A stretch of 64,000 nucleotides of DNA, from positions 1 through 64,000 of the forward strand of contig NZ_RZNH01000007.1 in assembly GCF_013141825.1 (NCBI RefSeq), read 5' to 3'. Origin of the DNA: Marinifilum caeruleilacunae. Lineage in GTDB: Bacteria > Bacteroidota > Bacteroidia > Bacteroidales > Marinifilaceae. Each line of letters starts with the position of its first letter. The stretch's first letter is position 1. The notes under the pieces were generated by a model. That model did not search any database, was not told the origin of the DNA, and saw only the letters and a list, made by a program, of their open reading frames with translations. The position numbers were made by a program, and so were the translations under genes. Of this stretch, positions 29,989-38,635 are shown one piece after another.

Positions 29989-32235
29989 CTAGGAGTATTC
30001 TTCGATATTTTCGATACGCTTCACATTATCAAGGCCTTTGATCTTAATCAATTTCACGATAAGATTATTAAGGTCTTCGGTATTGTGAACGTAAAGGTGA
30101 ATTAAGCCTTCGAAAATACCGTCGTGACTTTCGAAATGAAGCGAACGCATATTTACGTCATGACCTTTCGAGATTACATTGGTTACTTCGTTCACGATAC
30201 CAATTTTATCGATCCCCGAAAGTTCTATCACGGCAAGGAAAGACATGAGGCGATGGCTGGTCCAATCGGCCGCTAGAATACGATCTCCCTGGCTTGACAT
30301 GAGCTTCAATGCATTCGGACATTTGCGCTTGTGTATGGTCACATTATTGGCCATATCGAGATGTCCAAGAACTTCGTCGCCAGGAATTGGCTTACAACAG
30401 GTTGCAATTTTGTAGGATTCATTGGCTGCCATCTCGCTAAGCATTAGCGTTTTTTTCTTATCGATGGCTGGCTTGTCATCTTCCTTTTCTGTACTTGCAA
30501 TTTTTTCTTCTTTTTCGTTATTGCCAAAGAAGTTTAATCGCCAATATTTAATAAACTTACTTTTCGATTTTTTACGGACAACAGCCTCAATTTCATTGAT
30601 ATCCATTTTGCCCATACCAATTTTGTAGAAAAGCTCTTCTTTGCCCGACAATTTATAGTGCTCAAGCATTTTACGATATGCTTTTGCATTGAGCTGAAGC
30701 CCCACTTCAAGCAGTCGGTCTTCTACCATACGTGCACCTTTGTTGGTGTATTCTTTTCTTTCCTTTTTAAAGGCGGCTTTAATTTTCGATTTAGCCTTGG
30801 CAGTAACCACAAAATCCATCCACTCGTGCTTCGGAGATTGTTTTTCCGAAGTCAGAATTTCTACCTGGTCGCCACTTTTAAGAACGTGGCTTAGCGGAAC
30901 AAGTTTGTGGTTTACTTTTGCACCAATACACTGATTTCCGATATCGGTATGGATTTCATAAGCAAAATCGAGAGTTGTTGCGTTTTTTGGCAAGGTCTTA
31001 ATGTGACCTTTTGGTGTAAATACCTGGATTTCCTGTGAGAATAAATTCAGTTTAAACTCATCGAGAAATGCCATTGCATCGGCTTCCGGGTTGTCGAGGA
31101 TTTCGCGAACATCCTTAAGCCATTTGTCCAATTCAGAATCGCCTGAACCATTGGTATTGTATTTCGAATGAACAGCAAATCCTTTTTCTGCAATATCATC
31201 CATTCTTTCTGTTCTGATCTGAAATTCCACCCAATTCCCCTGCGGTCCCATTGCAGTAACGTGCAATGCTTCGTAACCATTGGCTTTTGGTGTACTAACC
31301 CAATCGCGAATGCGTTCTGGTTTGGGTTTGTAAATATCGGTGATCAGGGAATAAATGTTCCAGCACTGGTTTTTTTCAGGTATGCCTTCTTCAGGTTTAA
31401 AAACCACTCGTACCGATACCAAATCGTAAATTTCCTCAACGCTTATATTTTGGGTTTGCATCTTGGTCCAGATGGAATAGATGGAACGCGGACGGTTTTT
31501 AATGGAACATTGAATGTTATTTTCCGCAAGCTTCAACTCAATAGGAGCGATAATTTCACTAATGAGAGCACTCTGCTTGTCTTCTTGTTCTTTAATTTTT
31601 CCTGCAATGCTTTTATAATCGTCTGGATGTTCGTATTTCAGGCTCAGATTTTCCAGCTCTGTTTTAATGGTATACAAACCCATTCGGTGTGCCAGGGGAG
31701 CAAATAAGAAAAGGGTTTCACCCGCAATTTTCATCTGCTTGCGCAAAGGCATCGAGTTTAGCGTGCGCATATTGTGCAGGCGGTCTGCCATTTTAATCAG
31801 GATCACACGTAAATCATCCGATAAGGTAAGCAGCATTTTTCGGAAGTTTTCGGCTTGCATAGAGGTTTTCTGGTCGAACACACCTTTAATTTTGGTGAGG
31901 CCATCTACAATCTGTGCCACCTTTTCTCCAAATAGGTTTTCAATATCTTCTACAGTGTAATCGGTATCTTCAACTACATCGTGAAGCAAAGCTGCTACAA
32001 TGGATTTTGTGCCCAATCCCATCTCTTTTGCAGCAATATGTGCAACTTCGATCGGATGTAATATATATGGTTCCCCTGATTTTCTTCGCACACCTCGGTG
32101 AGCTTTCCAGGCAAACTGAAAAGCTTTCTCAATCATCTTACGACTTTCTTCGGCATGACTGCGTTTGCAATCTTTTAGAAGAGCTTCGTAGGCATCAAGG
32201 ACTAGTTGTTTATCTTTTGTGGTTTCTACATTCAT
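29989..32235 (-). CDS. RelA/SpoT-type (p)ppGpp synthetase/hydrolase
   Basis: Makes and degrades the alarmone (p)ppGpp during starvation. The 748-residue protein has all domains in order: an HD hydrolase with the catalytic LLHDVVEDTDYT (near 85), then a synthetase with RIRDWVSTPKANGYEALH (near 325). A TGS domain (VFTPKGHIKTLPKNATTLDF, near 415), a Cys-containing zinc-finger/helical region (IATCCKPIPGDEVLGHL, near 615) and a C-terminal ACT domain follow. The intact HD motif argues for hydrolase activity. Bacteroidota usually carry two such long enzymes, so I do not give a single gene symbol. Confidence 0.95.
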   Translation of the reverse strand: MNVETTKDKQLVLDAYEALLKDCKRSHAEESRKMIEKAFQFAWKAHRGVRRKSGEPYILHPIEVAHIAAKEMGLGTKSIVAALLHDVVEDTDYTVEDIENLFGEKVAQIVDGLTKIKGVFDQKTSMQAENFRKMLLTLSDDLRVILIKMADRLHNMRTLNSMPLRKQMKIAGETLFLFAPLAHRMGLYTIKTELENLSLKYEHPDDYKSIAGKIKEQEDKQSALISEIIAPIELKLAENNIQCSIKNRPRSIYSIWTKMQTQNISVEEIYDLVSVRVVFKPEEGIPEKNQCWNIYSLITDIYKPKPERIRDWVSTPKANGYEALHVTAMGPQGNWVEFQIRTERMDDIAEKGFAVHSKYNTNGSGDSELDKWLKDVREILDNPEADAMAFLDEFKLNLFSQEIQVFTPKGHIKTLPKNATTLDFAYEIHTDIGNQCIGAKVNHKLVPLSHVLKSGDQVEILTSEKQSPKHEWMDFVVTAKAKSKIKAAFKKERKEYTNKGARMVEDRLLEVGLQLNAKAYRKMLEHYKLSGKEELFYKIGMGKMDINEIEAVVRKKSKSKFIKYWRLNFFGNNEKEEKIASTEKEDDKPAIDKKKTLMLSEMAANESYKIATCCKPIPGDEVLGHLDMANNVTIHKRKCPNALKLMSSQGDRILAADWTSHRLMSFLAVIELSGIDKIGIVNEVTNVISKGHDVNMRSLHFESHDGIFEGLIHLYVHNTEDLNNLIVKLIKIKGLDNVKRIENIEEYS

Positions 32236-32426
32236 AAAAACTCGGTTCTCTTGTTTGTTCGTTTTAGTTGTAATGTTTAAATGTAGCGAAATCTAACTAT
32301 TTTTTAATGCTTTGCTCAACTTAAAATACCATTGTTTTTTATGTAAATCTTAATTATGAGTTCTTTTAAGCGAGTTTGACGATAATTAATCCCCCAATTT
32401 TACCTGTTTGTTAAAAACAGAAGAAT

Positions 32427-33731
32427 TTAAATGGAATTTCTGCATTCCTCTGGTCCACAAACAACAAGTTTAAGATCTTGCTCCTGAAAATACGTATTGG
32501 CAAGCGCCTTGATTTTTTCAGCATCAATTGTTTTTAGTTCTTTAATAAAGCTCTGATAGTAAGAGTTGTCCAATCCGAAAGCCAGGTTGCCTTTTAAACT
32601 TTCAGATAGGGCAAAAGGACTATCCAGGTTACGAAGCATCTCGCCCGAAATGTAATTTTTCACCAGGTTCAATTCTTCATCAGAGATCAATTCGTCTCTT
32701 AATTTTTTAATCTCTTTGTATATTTCAGATATCGCATCCTTGCACACATCGCTTCCTACTTCGGTAACAATTACAAAATGGCCTCCTTTTAAATGCGAGA
32801 TGATTATGGAGTTGATTCCATAGGTATATCCCTTATCCTCACGGATATTTTGCATTAAGCGAGAGCCAAAATAGCCTCCGAGAATCAGGTTAAACAAATG
32901 AAGCGTGGTATAATCTTTATGCGTTTTATTAAAAATAGGACGACCAATTCTAATGCATGCCTGAACAGCATCCTCTTTACAGACGAATGCTTTATTTTCA
33001 TCCGATAGAAGGATTTCATGCTTCACTTTCGTGATTTCATTTTTTTGAGGCCATGCCTCTGCACCGAACATTTTTTCCAGTTGATCAATTACCGATTGAT
33101 CTACCTTTCCGGCAATAATAATTTTACAATTATTGGCAGTGTAATGAGATTTATAAAATTCCTTTACCGTTTTGATATCCAATTTATCGAATTCCGATTC
33201 ATCGAATATATTGGAATAAGGATGTTTTTTCCCATACATCAAAGCACTAAACTCATCTTTAGCCAAAACATTGGTTTTCTGGTGTTCGATCTGAAAACGC
33301 TGTTTTTTGTTGAGCAATATGGTGTCAAATTCCTTTTGCGGGAAGGTTGACTCTTTAATTAGGTTCTCGGTTATCTCTAATGTCTCTGGCAAATATTTAT
33401 TTAAAGTATATAAGCAAACGCTGGCATCGTGTTTGGCGGCGGAGAATCCAATATAAGCTCCATAAAAATCGAACTTCTCGGCAATTTCGGCAGCCTTGTA
33501 TCTACTGGTTCCTTCGTTTAACATGCTATTGGCCATGCTAGCTACAAGGGGCGATTCCTGGTACCAAATTCCTGCATCGAAAATAAATTCGATCTTTAAA
33601 ACTTCCTGACTCCCACCATTAATTACGTGTACAGGAATGTTGTTGCTTAAGGTATATTTTGTGTCTCCTAAAATTTCGATACTATCGACAGTTTTAAATT
33701 TTGGAGCCGTATTTCTGTATAATTTTTCCAT
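32427..33731 (-). CDS. M16-family peptidase, inactive partner subunit
   Basis: A 434-residue M16 (pitrilysin/processing-peptidase-like) protein without the zinc motif HxxEH: the equivalent place reads ASMANSMLNEG. It keeps the R/Y substrate-binding region of beta-type partners (NIREDKGYTYGINS, near 300). Such proteins pair with an active subunit, here the gene directly upstream. I use ATG 33731 (MEKLYRNTAPKF), two bases past the upstream stop. An in-frame ATG 12 codons earlier would overlap that gene. The two probably form a heterodimeric peptidase; location (cytoplasm or periplasm) is unclear because no signal peptide is visible. Confidence 0.9.
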   Translation of the reverse strand: MEKLYRNTAPKFKTVDSIEILGDTKYTLSNNIPVHVINGGSQEVLKIEFIFDAGIWYQESPLVASMANSMLNEGTSRYKAAEIAEKFDFYGAYIGFSAAKHDASVCLYTLNKYLPETLEITENLIKESTFPQKEFDTILLNKKQRFQIEHQKTNVLAKDEFSALMYGKKHPYSNIFDESEFDKLDIKTVKEFYKSHYTANNCKIIIAGKVDQSVIDQLEKMFGAEAWPQKNEITKVKHEILLSDENKAFVCKEDAVQACIRIGRPIFNKTHKDYTTLHLFNLILGGYFGSRLMQNIREDKGYTYGINSIIISHLKGGHFVIVTEVGSDVCKDAISEIYKEIKKLRDELISDEELNLVKNYISGEMLRNLDSPFALSESLKGNLAFGLDNSYYQSFIKELKTIDAEKIKALANTYFQEQDLKLVVCGPEECRNSI

Positions 33732-33733
33732 TC

Positions 33734-34972
33734 CTATTTCTTTGCGTGATAATATAAAACTGAACAATTTTCTTTTCTGAACAATTTGGCAGATGTGTTC
33801 AGTATATCATCAACACTCACTTTGCGATATTTGTCAACCTCAGTATTGATATCATTAGCATCGCCCAGCAATTCATGTGTTGCAAGGTTCATTGCTTTAT
33901 TTAAGTAGCTAATTTCTGAAAACACAAGACTGGATTCGATCTTGTTTTTCACCTTCTGAAGTTCATAATCAGATACTTTTTCGCTGGCAATTGTATTCAA
34001 CTCTTCCCAGATGGCAGCTTCGGCTTCTTCGAAAGAAACTCCTTCGCTTAGTTTGCCGGTAACCAGGAACAATCCCGGATCAAATTCACCTGAAAGGTAG
34101 GCATCAATCGATGAGAATAAATTTTTCTCTTTAATCAGTTTTTGAAAAATTCTTGATGATTGGCCGTTTGATAAAACATCAGAAACCAAATCGGTAGAGT
34201 AAAACTCATCGTCGGTTCTTCCACTCATATGAAAAGCCATATAAATGGCATCGAAAGGCACATTTCGCTCCAAGTGCAGACTTCTGAATTCGGTCTGTTT
34301 TGGTTCAACTGGAAGATTACGCTTTGCAATTTCGCGCTTTTCAATTGGTCCGAACCATTTTTCAGCCAACTGCTTTACATTCTCGGTTTCAACATTACCC
34401 GAAACCACAAGCACTGCATTGTTTGGGGCATAATGTTTAAAGAAAAACTCTTTTACTTCATCCAATTGTACAGTTTCGATTTGTTCAATCGATTTGCCAA
34501 TGGTCGACCATTGGTAAGGATGTTTCTTGTAAGCCAAAGGCCTTAAGTGCAACCAAACATCACCGTAAGGTTGGTTAAAATATCTTTGTTTGAACTCTTC
34601 GATAACAACATTTCGCTGTACTTCCAAACTCTTCTCGCTAAATGCCAGGCTCAGCATTCTGTCCGATTCCAACCAAAATGCAGTTTCCAGGTTGTCTTTT
34701 GGTACCGTAAGGTAATAATTGGTAACATCGTTACTGGTCCAGGCATTGTTATCGCCACCTACCATTTGAAGTGGCTCGTCGTAATTGGGAATGTTTACCG
34801 ATCCGCCAAACATTAAATGCTCGAATAGGTGGGCAAAGCCAGTTCTTTCGGGATCTTCATCTCTTGCACCAATATCGTACAAAAGGTTTACTGCAGCCAT
34901 CGGTGTAGTTTCATCCCTGTGAACAATGACTCTTAATCCATTGTCAAGTGTAAATTTATCGAACTCTATCAT
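33734..34972 (-). CDS. M16-family zinc peptidase, active subunit
   Basis: A 412-residue zinc metallopeptidase with the inverted motif His48-Leu-Phe-Glu51-His52 in GFAHLFEHLMFGG. The third zinc ligand is Glu near 125 in NVVIEEFKQRY. Two homologous M16 halves are visible, the second starting near residue 175. It is immediately followed by the inactive partner (two-base gap) and directly preceded by the nitronate monooxygenase-like gene (no gap), so the three form an operon. The substrate is unknown; pairs of this kind degrade peptides. Confidence 0.93.
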   Translation of the reverse strand: MIEFDKFTLDNGLRVIVHRDETTPMAAVNLLYDIGARDEDPERTGFAHLFEHLMFGGSVNIPNYDEPLQMVGGDNNAWTSNDVTNYYLTVPKDNLETAFWLESDRMLSLAFSEKSLEVQRNVVIEEFKQRYFNQPYGDVWLHLRPLAYKKHPYQWSTIGKSIEQIETVQLDEVKEFFFKHYAPNNAVLVVSGNVETENVKQLAEKWFGPIEKREIAKRNLPVEPKQTEFRSLHLERNVPFDAIYMAFHMSGRTDDEFYSTDLVSDVLSNGQSSRIFQKLIKEKNLFSSIDAYLSGEFDPGLFLVTGKLSEGVSFEEAEAAIWEELNTIASEKVSDYELQKVKNKIESSLVFSEISYLNKAMNLATHELLGDANDINTEVDKYRKVSVDDILNTSAKLFRKENCSVLYYHAKK

Positions 34973-35920
34973 TTAAAACTTTAATTTATCCAGCCCCGAA
35001 AGTGCTTCTTTGTATTCTGTTTTAATCTCCTTCACAATCTCTTCTACCGATTGAATTTTGGATATCAAGGCTGATACTTGTCCAATTTCCAATTCCCCAT
35101 CATCAAGATTTCCTTCGAACATGCCTTTTTTTGCACGTCCTTTTCCAAGCAATTCTTTCATCTCTTCAGGAGATGCACCGCGGCATTCGGCATCGTGTAC
35201 CTGCTCGAAAAAGTGGTTTTTAATCAGTCGGGTAGGAGCCAGTTTTTTTAGTGCCAGTTTGGTTCCGCCTTCACCCAGTTCAACAACCGATTTTTTAAAA
35301 TCGATATGGGCCGATGATTCTTCGGCAACAGCAAATCGAGTCCCCATTTGAACACCGTCGGCGCCTAGTATCATGGCTGCCAACATGCTTTCACCAGAAC
35401 CGATTCCACCAGCAGCAATTACAGGTAAACTTGTGGCTTTTCGAACCGATGGAATCAGTGCCATGGTGGTGGTTTCTTCACGACCATTGTGACCACCGGC
35501 TTCGAATCCTTCAGCTACAATTGCATCTACTCCTGCATCCTCACATTTTTTTGCGAAAAATGCACTCGATACAACATGAACAACAGTAATTCCATGCTCT
35601 TTAAGAAATGGTGTCCATTTTTTTGGACTTCCAGCAGAGGTAAATACAATTTTTACTTCCTCTTCCACAATAATGTTCATGATTTTATCCATTTCTGGAT
35701 AAAGCAAAGGAACATTTACACCAAATGGCTTTGAGGTAGCTGCTTTGGTTTTTTGAATGTGTTCCTTAAAGGTTTCAGGATGCATCGATCCGGCACCAAT
35801 AAGTCCTAATCCTCCGGCATTGCTAACTGCCGAAGCCAATTTCCAACCCGAACACCAAACCATTCCACCTTGAACAAGAGGGATGTCTATTCCAAAAAGA
35901 GATGTAATTCTATTTGTCAT
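34973..35920 (-). CDS. Nitronate monooxygenase-family flavoprotein
   Basis: A 315-residue FMN-dependent TIM-barrel enzyme of the 2-nitropropane dioxygenase/FabK family. Motifs: PLVQGGMVWCSGWKLASAVS at the start, VAEGFEAGGHNG (near 143), AAGGIGSGESMLAAMILGADGVQMGTRF (near 172, given in two parts here: AAGGIGSGES and GADGVQMGTRF), the FMN phosphate region. It could be a nitronate monooxygenase or an enoyl-ACP reductase (FabK) relative; no FabK-defining feature was seen. It leads the operon with the M16 pair. A terminator-like hairpin lies just upstream on the same strand. Confidence 0.85.
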   Translation of the reverse strand: MTNRITSLFGIDIPLVQGGMVWCSGWKLASAVSNAGGLGLIGAGSMHPETFKEHIQKTKAATSKPFGVNVPLLYPEMDKIMNIIVEEEVKIVFTSAGSPKKWTPFLKEHGITVVHVVSSAFFAKKCEDAGVDAIVAEGFEAGGHNGREETTTMALIPSVRKATSLPVIAAGGIGSGESMLAAMILGADGVQMGTRFAVAEESSAHIDFKKSVVELGEGGTKLALKKLAPTRLIKNHFFEQVHDAECRGASPEEMKELLGKGRAKKGMFEGNLDDGELEIGQVSALISKIQSVEEIVKEIKTEYKEALSGLDKLKF

Positions 35921-35946
35921 TATATTTTATTCAATTAGTATACAAG

Positions 35947-35985
35947 CAAAAAAGACACAAGAGCCATGAGTTTTTCTTGTGCCTT
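35947..35985 (-). promoter_or_regulatory. Terminator-like hairpin upstream of the nitronate monooxygenase gene
   Basis: Arms AAGACACAAGA (35952-35962) and TCTTGTGCCTT (35975-35985, one mismatch) are followed on the minus strand by a T-run, 27 bases before the start codon. No minus-strand gene lies upstream for it to terminate, so it could be a leader attenuator or the end of a small RNA. Confidence 0.5.
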
Positions 35986-36153
35986 AGTTAGATGATTTGT
36001 TTGATTGCAAATTTAGAAAAATTCTTGATAAGAATAAGATCTTTAAGTATGAATTCGTGATTGAGTGATTTTGTGAATGTGGTTTTATAGTAAGGATGTC
36101 AGGGAGATATTAGAAGAGCAAACGACTAATGCGCAGAATAATTTATAGTAATT

Positions 36154-36168
36154 CCCATAGCTATCGGG
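36154..36168. repeat. Degenerate CCCGATAGCTATCGGG-type palindrome
   Basis: CCCATAGCTATCGGG lacks one G from a perfect palindrome. It resembles the CCCGA...TCGGG palindromes inserted in the tRNA fragments at 4298, 4757 and 4907. The rest of 35986-36360 shows no gene; near its end are short A/T-rich repeats of the type AATTCACACAATTAC. Confidence 0.45.
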
Positions 36169-36360
36169 CTGGGGAGGTTGAGAGTTTGTTCAAAAACCAC
36201 ATTAACAAGAACTATTTTTCATTTTTTCTAAAAGTCCTGAAAAGTTGAAGTTGAAAAAAATCTCAATTCCAAAATTACACATTCACGCAATTGCAAATTC
36301 ACACAATTACGAACAAAATTGAATTGTTGAAAAAATTTGTGTCGATTTAAGCAAAGGTTC

Positions 36361-36388
36361 TTGTTTCTTACGATCAATATTACTTTTT
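36361..36388 (+). promoter_or_regulatory. Promoter of clc gene 1
   Basis: TTG (36361) and TACTTTTT (36381-36388) have the expected 20-base spacing. The following ACGCTCGAAAT resembles the sequence after the clc gene 2 promoter (GCACTCGAATT). This position rules out a translation start at the TTG at 36337. Confidence 0.5.
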
Positions 36389-36462
36389 TTACGCTCGAAA
36401 TCAATAAAGGGGTTAACCATTATCAATCAATGAGTTTTGGTTGGTATTTACAAGTAGGTAGT

Positions 36463-38238
36463 GTGAAGAAAAAATCATTATTAGGTCGTTTTTTAGTTTG
36501 GCGTTTGAAGCATGTAAGTGATCGTCAGTTTATCTCCTTTATGGCGGTATTAATTGGGATCACATCTGGTATTGCTGCGGTGATTATTAAAAATGCTGTA
36601 CATTTTATCAGTGAGTTGCTTCAAGATAATTCGTCTGACCAATATCAGAATATCCTTTATGTGATTTATCCTACCATTGGTATTTTGGTAGCTGTTCTCT
36701 TTATTAAGTTTGTGATTCGTCGCCCGGTTCGGCATGGTATCCCCAATGTGCTTCACAGTATTTCGAAAACAAACGGACAGATCAACCGACACAATATGTT
36801 TTCGTCTATCGTTACTTCTGCTTTTACCGTTGGTTTTGGTGGATCGGTAGGGCTAGAGGGACCAACTGTAGCCACCGGTGCTGCTTTGGGTTCGAATATT
36901 GGAAGATTGTTTCATCTCAATTACAAACAAATTACCTTGTTGTTGGGTTGTGCATGTGCTGGAGCAATGGCATCCATTTTTAAAGCGCCTATTGCGGCAA
37001 TTGTTTTTGCCATGGAGGTAATTATGCTGGATCTAACCATGTGGTCGCTGGTTCCACTTCTGTTGGCCTCGGCATCTGCTGTTCTAACCTCTTATTTCTT
37101 TTTGGGAATGGATGTCTTGTATCCGTTCGAGGTGAAAGATGGTTTTATTTTGAAAGATTTGCCTTACTATATTGCTCTAGGTATTTTTACCGGATTGATT
37201 GCAACCTATTTTACGAAATCATACATGTTTATTCATTCCATTTTCGAAAAAATAGGTCATACGTACAAAAAGCTGATATTTGGTGCACTTGCACTTGGGG
37301 TAATTATTTTCTTTCTACCCTCACTTTACGGTGAAGGATATCATGCCATAAATGCATGTCTGTCGGGTGATTATTCCTACCTGTATAACAACTCATTTTT
37401 CTATGCTTTGCAGGATAATTTCTGGGTGTTTGTTGCCTTAATTACTATGGTGATCTTTTTTAAAGTAATTGCAGCATCCATCACCTTTGGAGCAGGTGGT
37501 GTTGGTGGTATTTTTGCACCAACGCTTTTTATGGGTGTAAATTCTGGTGTTTTATTTGCCAAACTGGTTGGTTATTTTGGGCTAAGAGATTTGCCTGTTA
37601 ATAATTTTGCTTTAATTGGGATGGCAGGAATGATAGCCGGGGTATTGCATGCTCCTTTAACAGGATTGTTCCTGATTGCTGATATTTCGGGAGGTTATCA
37701 ATTGTTTGTTCCACTAATGATTACCGCAACAATTTCCTATGCTACGGTGAAAACTTTCGAACCTCATTCGGTATATACCATTCAGTTGGCCAAACGTAAA
37801 GAGTTGATGACTCATGATAAGGACAAAAATGTTCTTTCACTAATGAGAGTGACCCGATTGATTGAAAAGAACTTTAACACTGTAAATTCAGAAGCAACCC
37901 TTGGCGATTTGGTAAAAGTAATCGCGAAAGCGCAGAGAAATATATTTATTGTCATCGATGATGAAAACAATTTTGAGGGCATCGTGAAGATGGATGATAT
38001 CCGTGAAATCATGTTCCAACCGGAAAAATACGATACTGTTTTTGTGCGCGATTTAATGGTGGTGCCGCAAGTGGTAATTCAGCACGATGAATCGATGGCC
38101 GATGTAGCTAGAAAATACCAATATTCCGACAAGTTCAATTTGGTTGTATTAAAAGATGGAAAATATTGTGGATGCGTATCTCGTGCACAGATCTTTTCTA
38201 CCTATCGTCGTATGCTGAAACATTTCTCGGAGGATTAG
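36463..38238 (+). CDS. CLC chloride channel/transporter with CBS domains, paralogue 1
   Basis: A CLC-family anion protein of the inner membrane. About 10-12 helices span residues 20-440, followed by a CBS pair (about 465-591). The extracellular gate glutamate is present (Glu132 in GSVGLEGP). The third anion-site motif is GGVGGIFAPTLFMG. At the place of the internal proton glutamate of E. coli ClC (FIIEE) it has FAMEV, so Val186 replaces it, as in channel-type CLCs. I chose GTG 36463: it gives MKKKSLLGRFLVWR, aligns with both paralogues, and makes all three proteins exactly 591 residues. ATG 36430 is the alternative. Its role is probably Cl- flux in osmotic or acid balance. Confidence 0.88.
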   Translation: MKKKSLLGRFLVWRLKHVSDRQFISFMAVLIGITSGIAAVIIKNAVHFISELLQDNSSDQYQNILYVIYPTIGILVAVLFIKFVIRRPVRHGIPNVLHSISKTNGQINRHNMFSSIVTSAFTVGFGGSVGLEGPTVATGAALGSNIGRLFHLNYKQITLLLGCACAGAMASIFKAPIAAIVFAMEVIMLDLTMWSLVPLLLASASAVLTSYFFLGMDVLYPFEVKDGFILKDLPYYIALGIFTGLIATYFTKSYMFIHSIFEKIGHTYKKLIFGALALGVIIFFLPSLYGEGYHAINACLSGDYSYLYNNSFFYALQDNFWVFVALITMVIFFKVIAASITFGAGGVGGIFAPTLFMGVNSGVLFAKLVGYFGLRDLPVNNFALIGMAGMIAGVLHAPLTGLFLIADISGGYQLFVPLMITATISYATVKTFEPHSVYTIQLAKRKELMTHDKDKNVLSLMRVTRLIEKNFNTVNSEATLGDLVKVIAKAQRNIFIVIDDENNFEGIVKMDDIREIMFQPEKYDTVFVRDLMVVPQVVIQHDESMADVARKYQYSDKFNLVVLKDGKYCGCVSRAQIFSTYRRMLKHFSED

Positions 38239-38443
38239 TTTTCCAATCCATATCAGATTTTGATTCTAGTTTCAAAAAATCAGTACTTATTCTGATTTAA
38301 GCCTTGTTTATAATGTTAGGTTCAGGGCTATTTGAATATCATTTTTTTGCTTGATACGATGCCTTATTTCCTGGCAATTCGGGCAGTCATTTTTTTTTAA
38401 TAAAAATTATTTGAAAAAGAGTTTTTCCTTTCCAATTATCTAT
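38239..38443. other. Intergenic region, no gene seen
   Basis: About 200 A/T-rich bases between clc 1 and the clc 2 promoter. I see no gene and no strong terminator hairpin after clc 1. Confidence 0.5.
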
Positions 38444-38451
38444 TACTTTTG
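38444..38451 (+). promoter_or_regulatory. Promoter of clc gene 2
   Basis: TACTTTTG fits TAnnTTTG and is followed by CACTCGAATTTTGAG, similar to the clc 1 promoter region. It implies a leader of about 180 bases. Confidence 0.5.
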
Positions 38452-38635
38452 CACTCGAATTTTGAGAGATGTTTACTGATCTTGAGTCATAAACATGCCA
38501 AAATCAATTCAATACATGAAAGACCGACAATCTGCCTGGTTGTTTTATGTATTTTATCCTAAGGCCGCCTGACTTCTGCAGCCATCCGACCTTTTAATTT
38601 ATGTATGTGGAATAAAATAATCTTGATTCGGAGCG

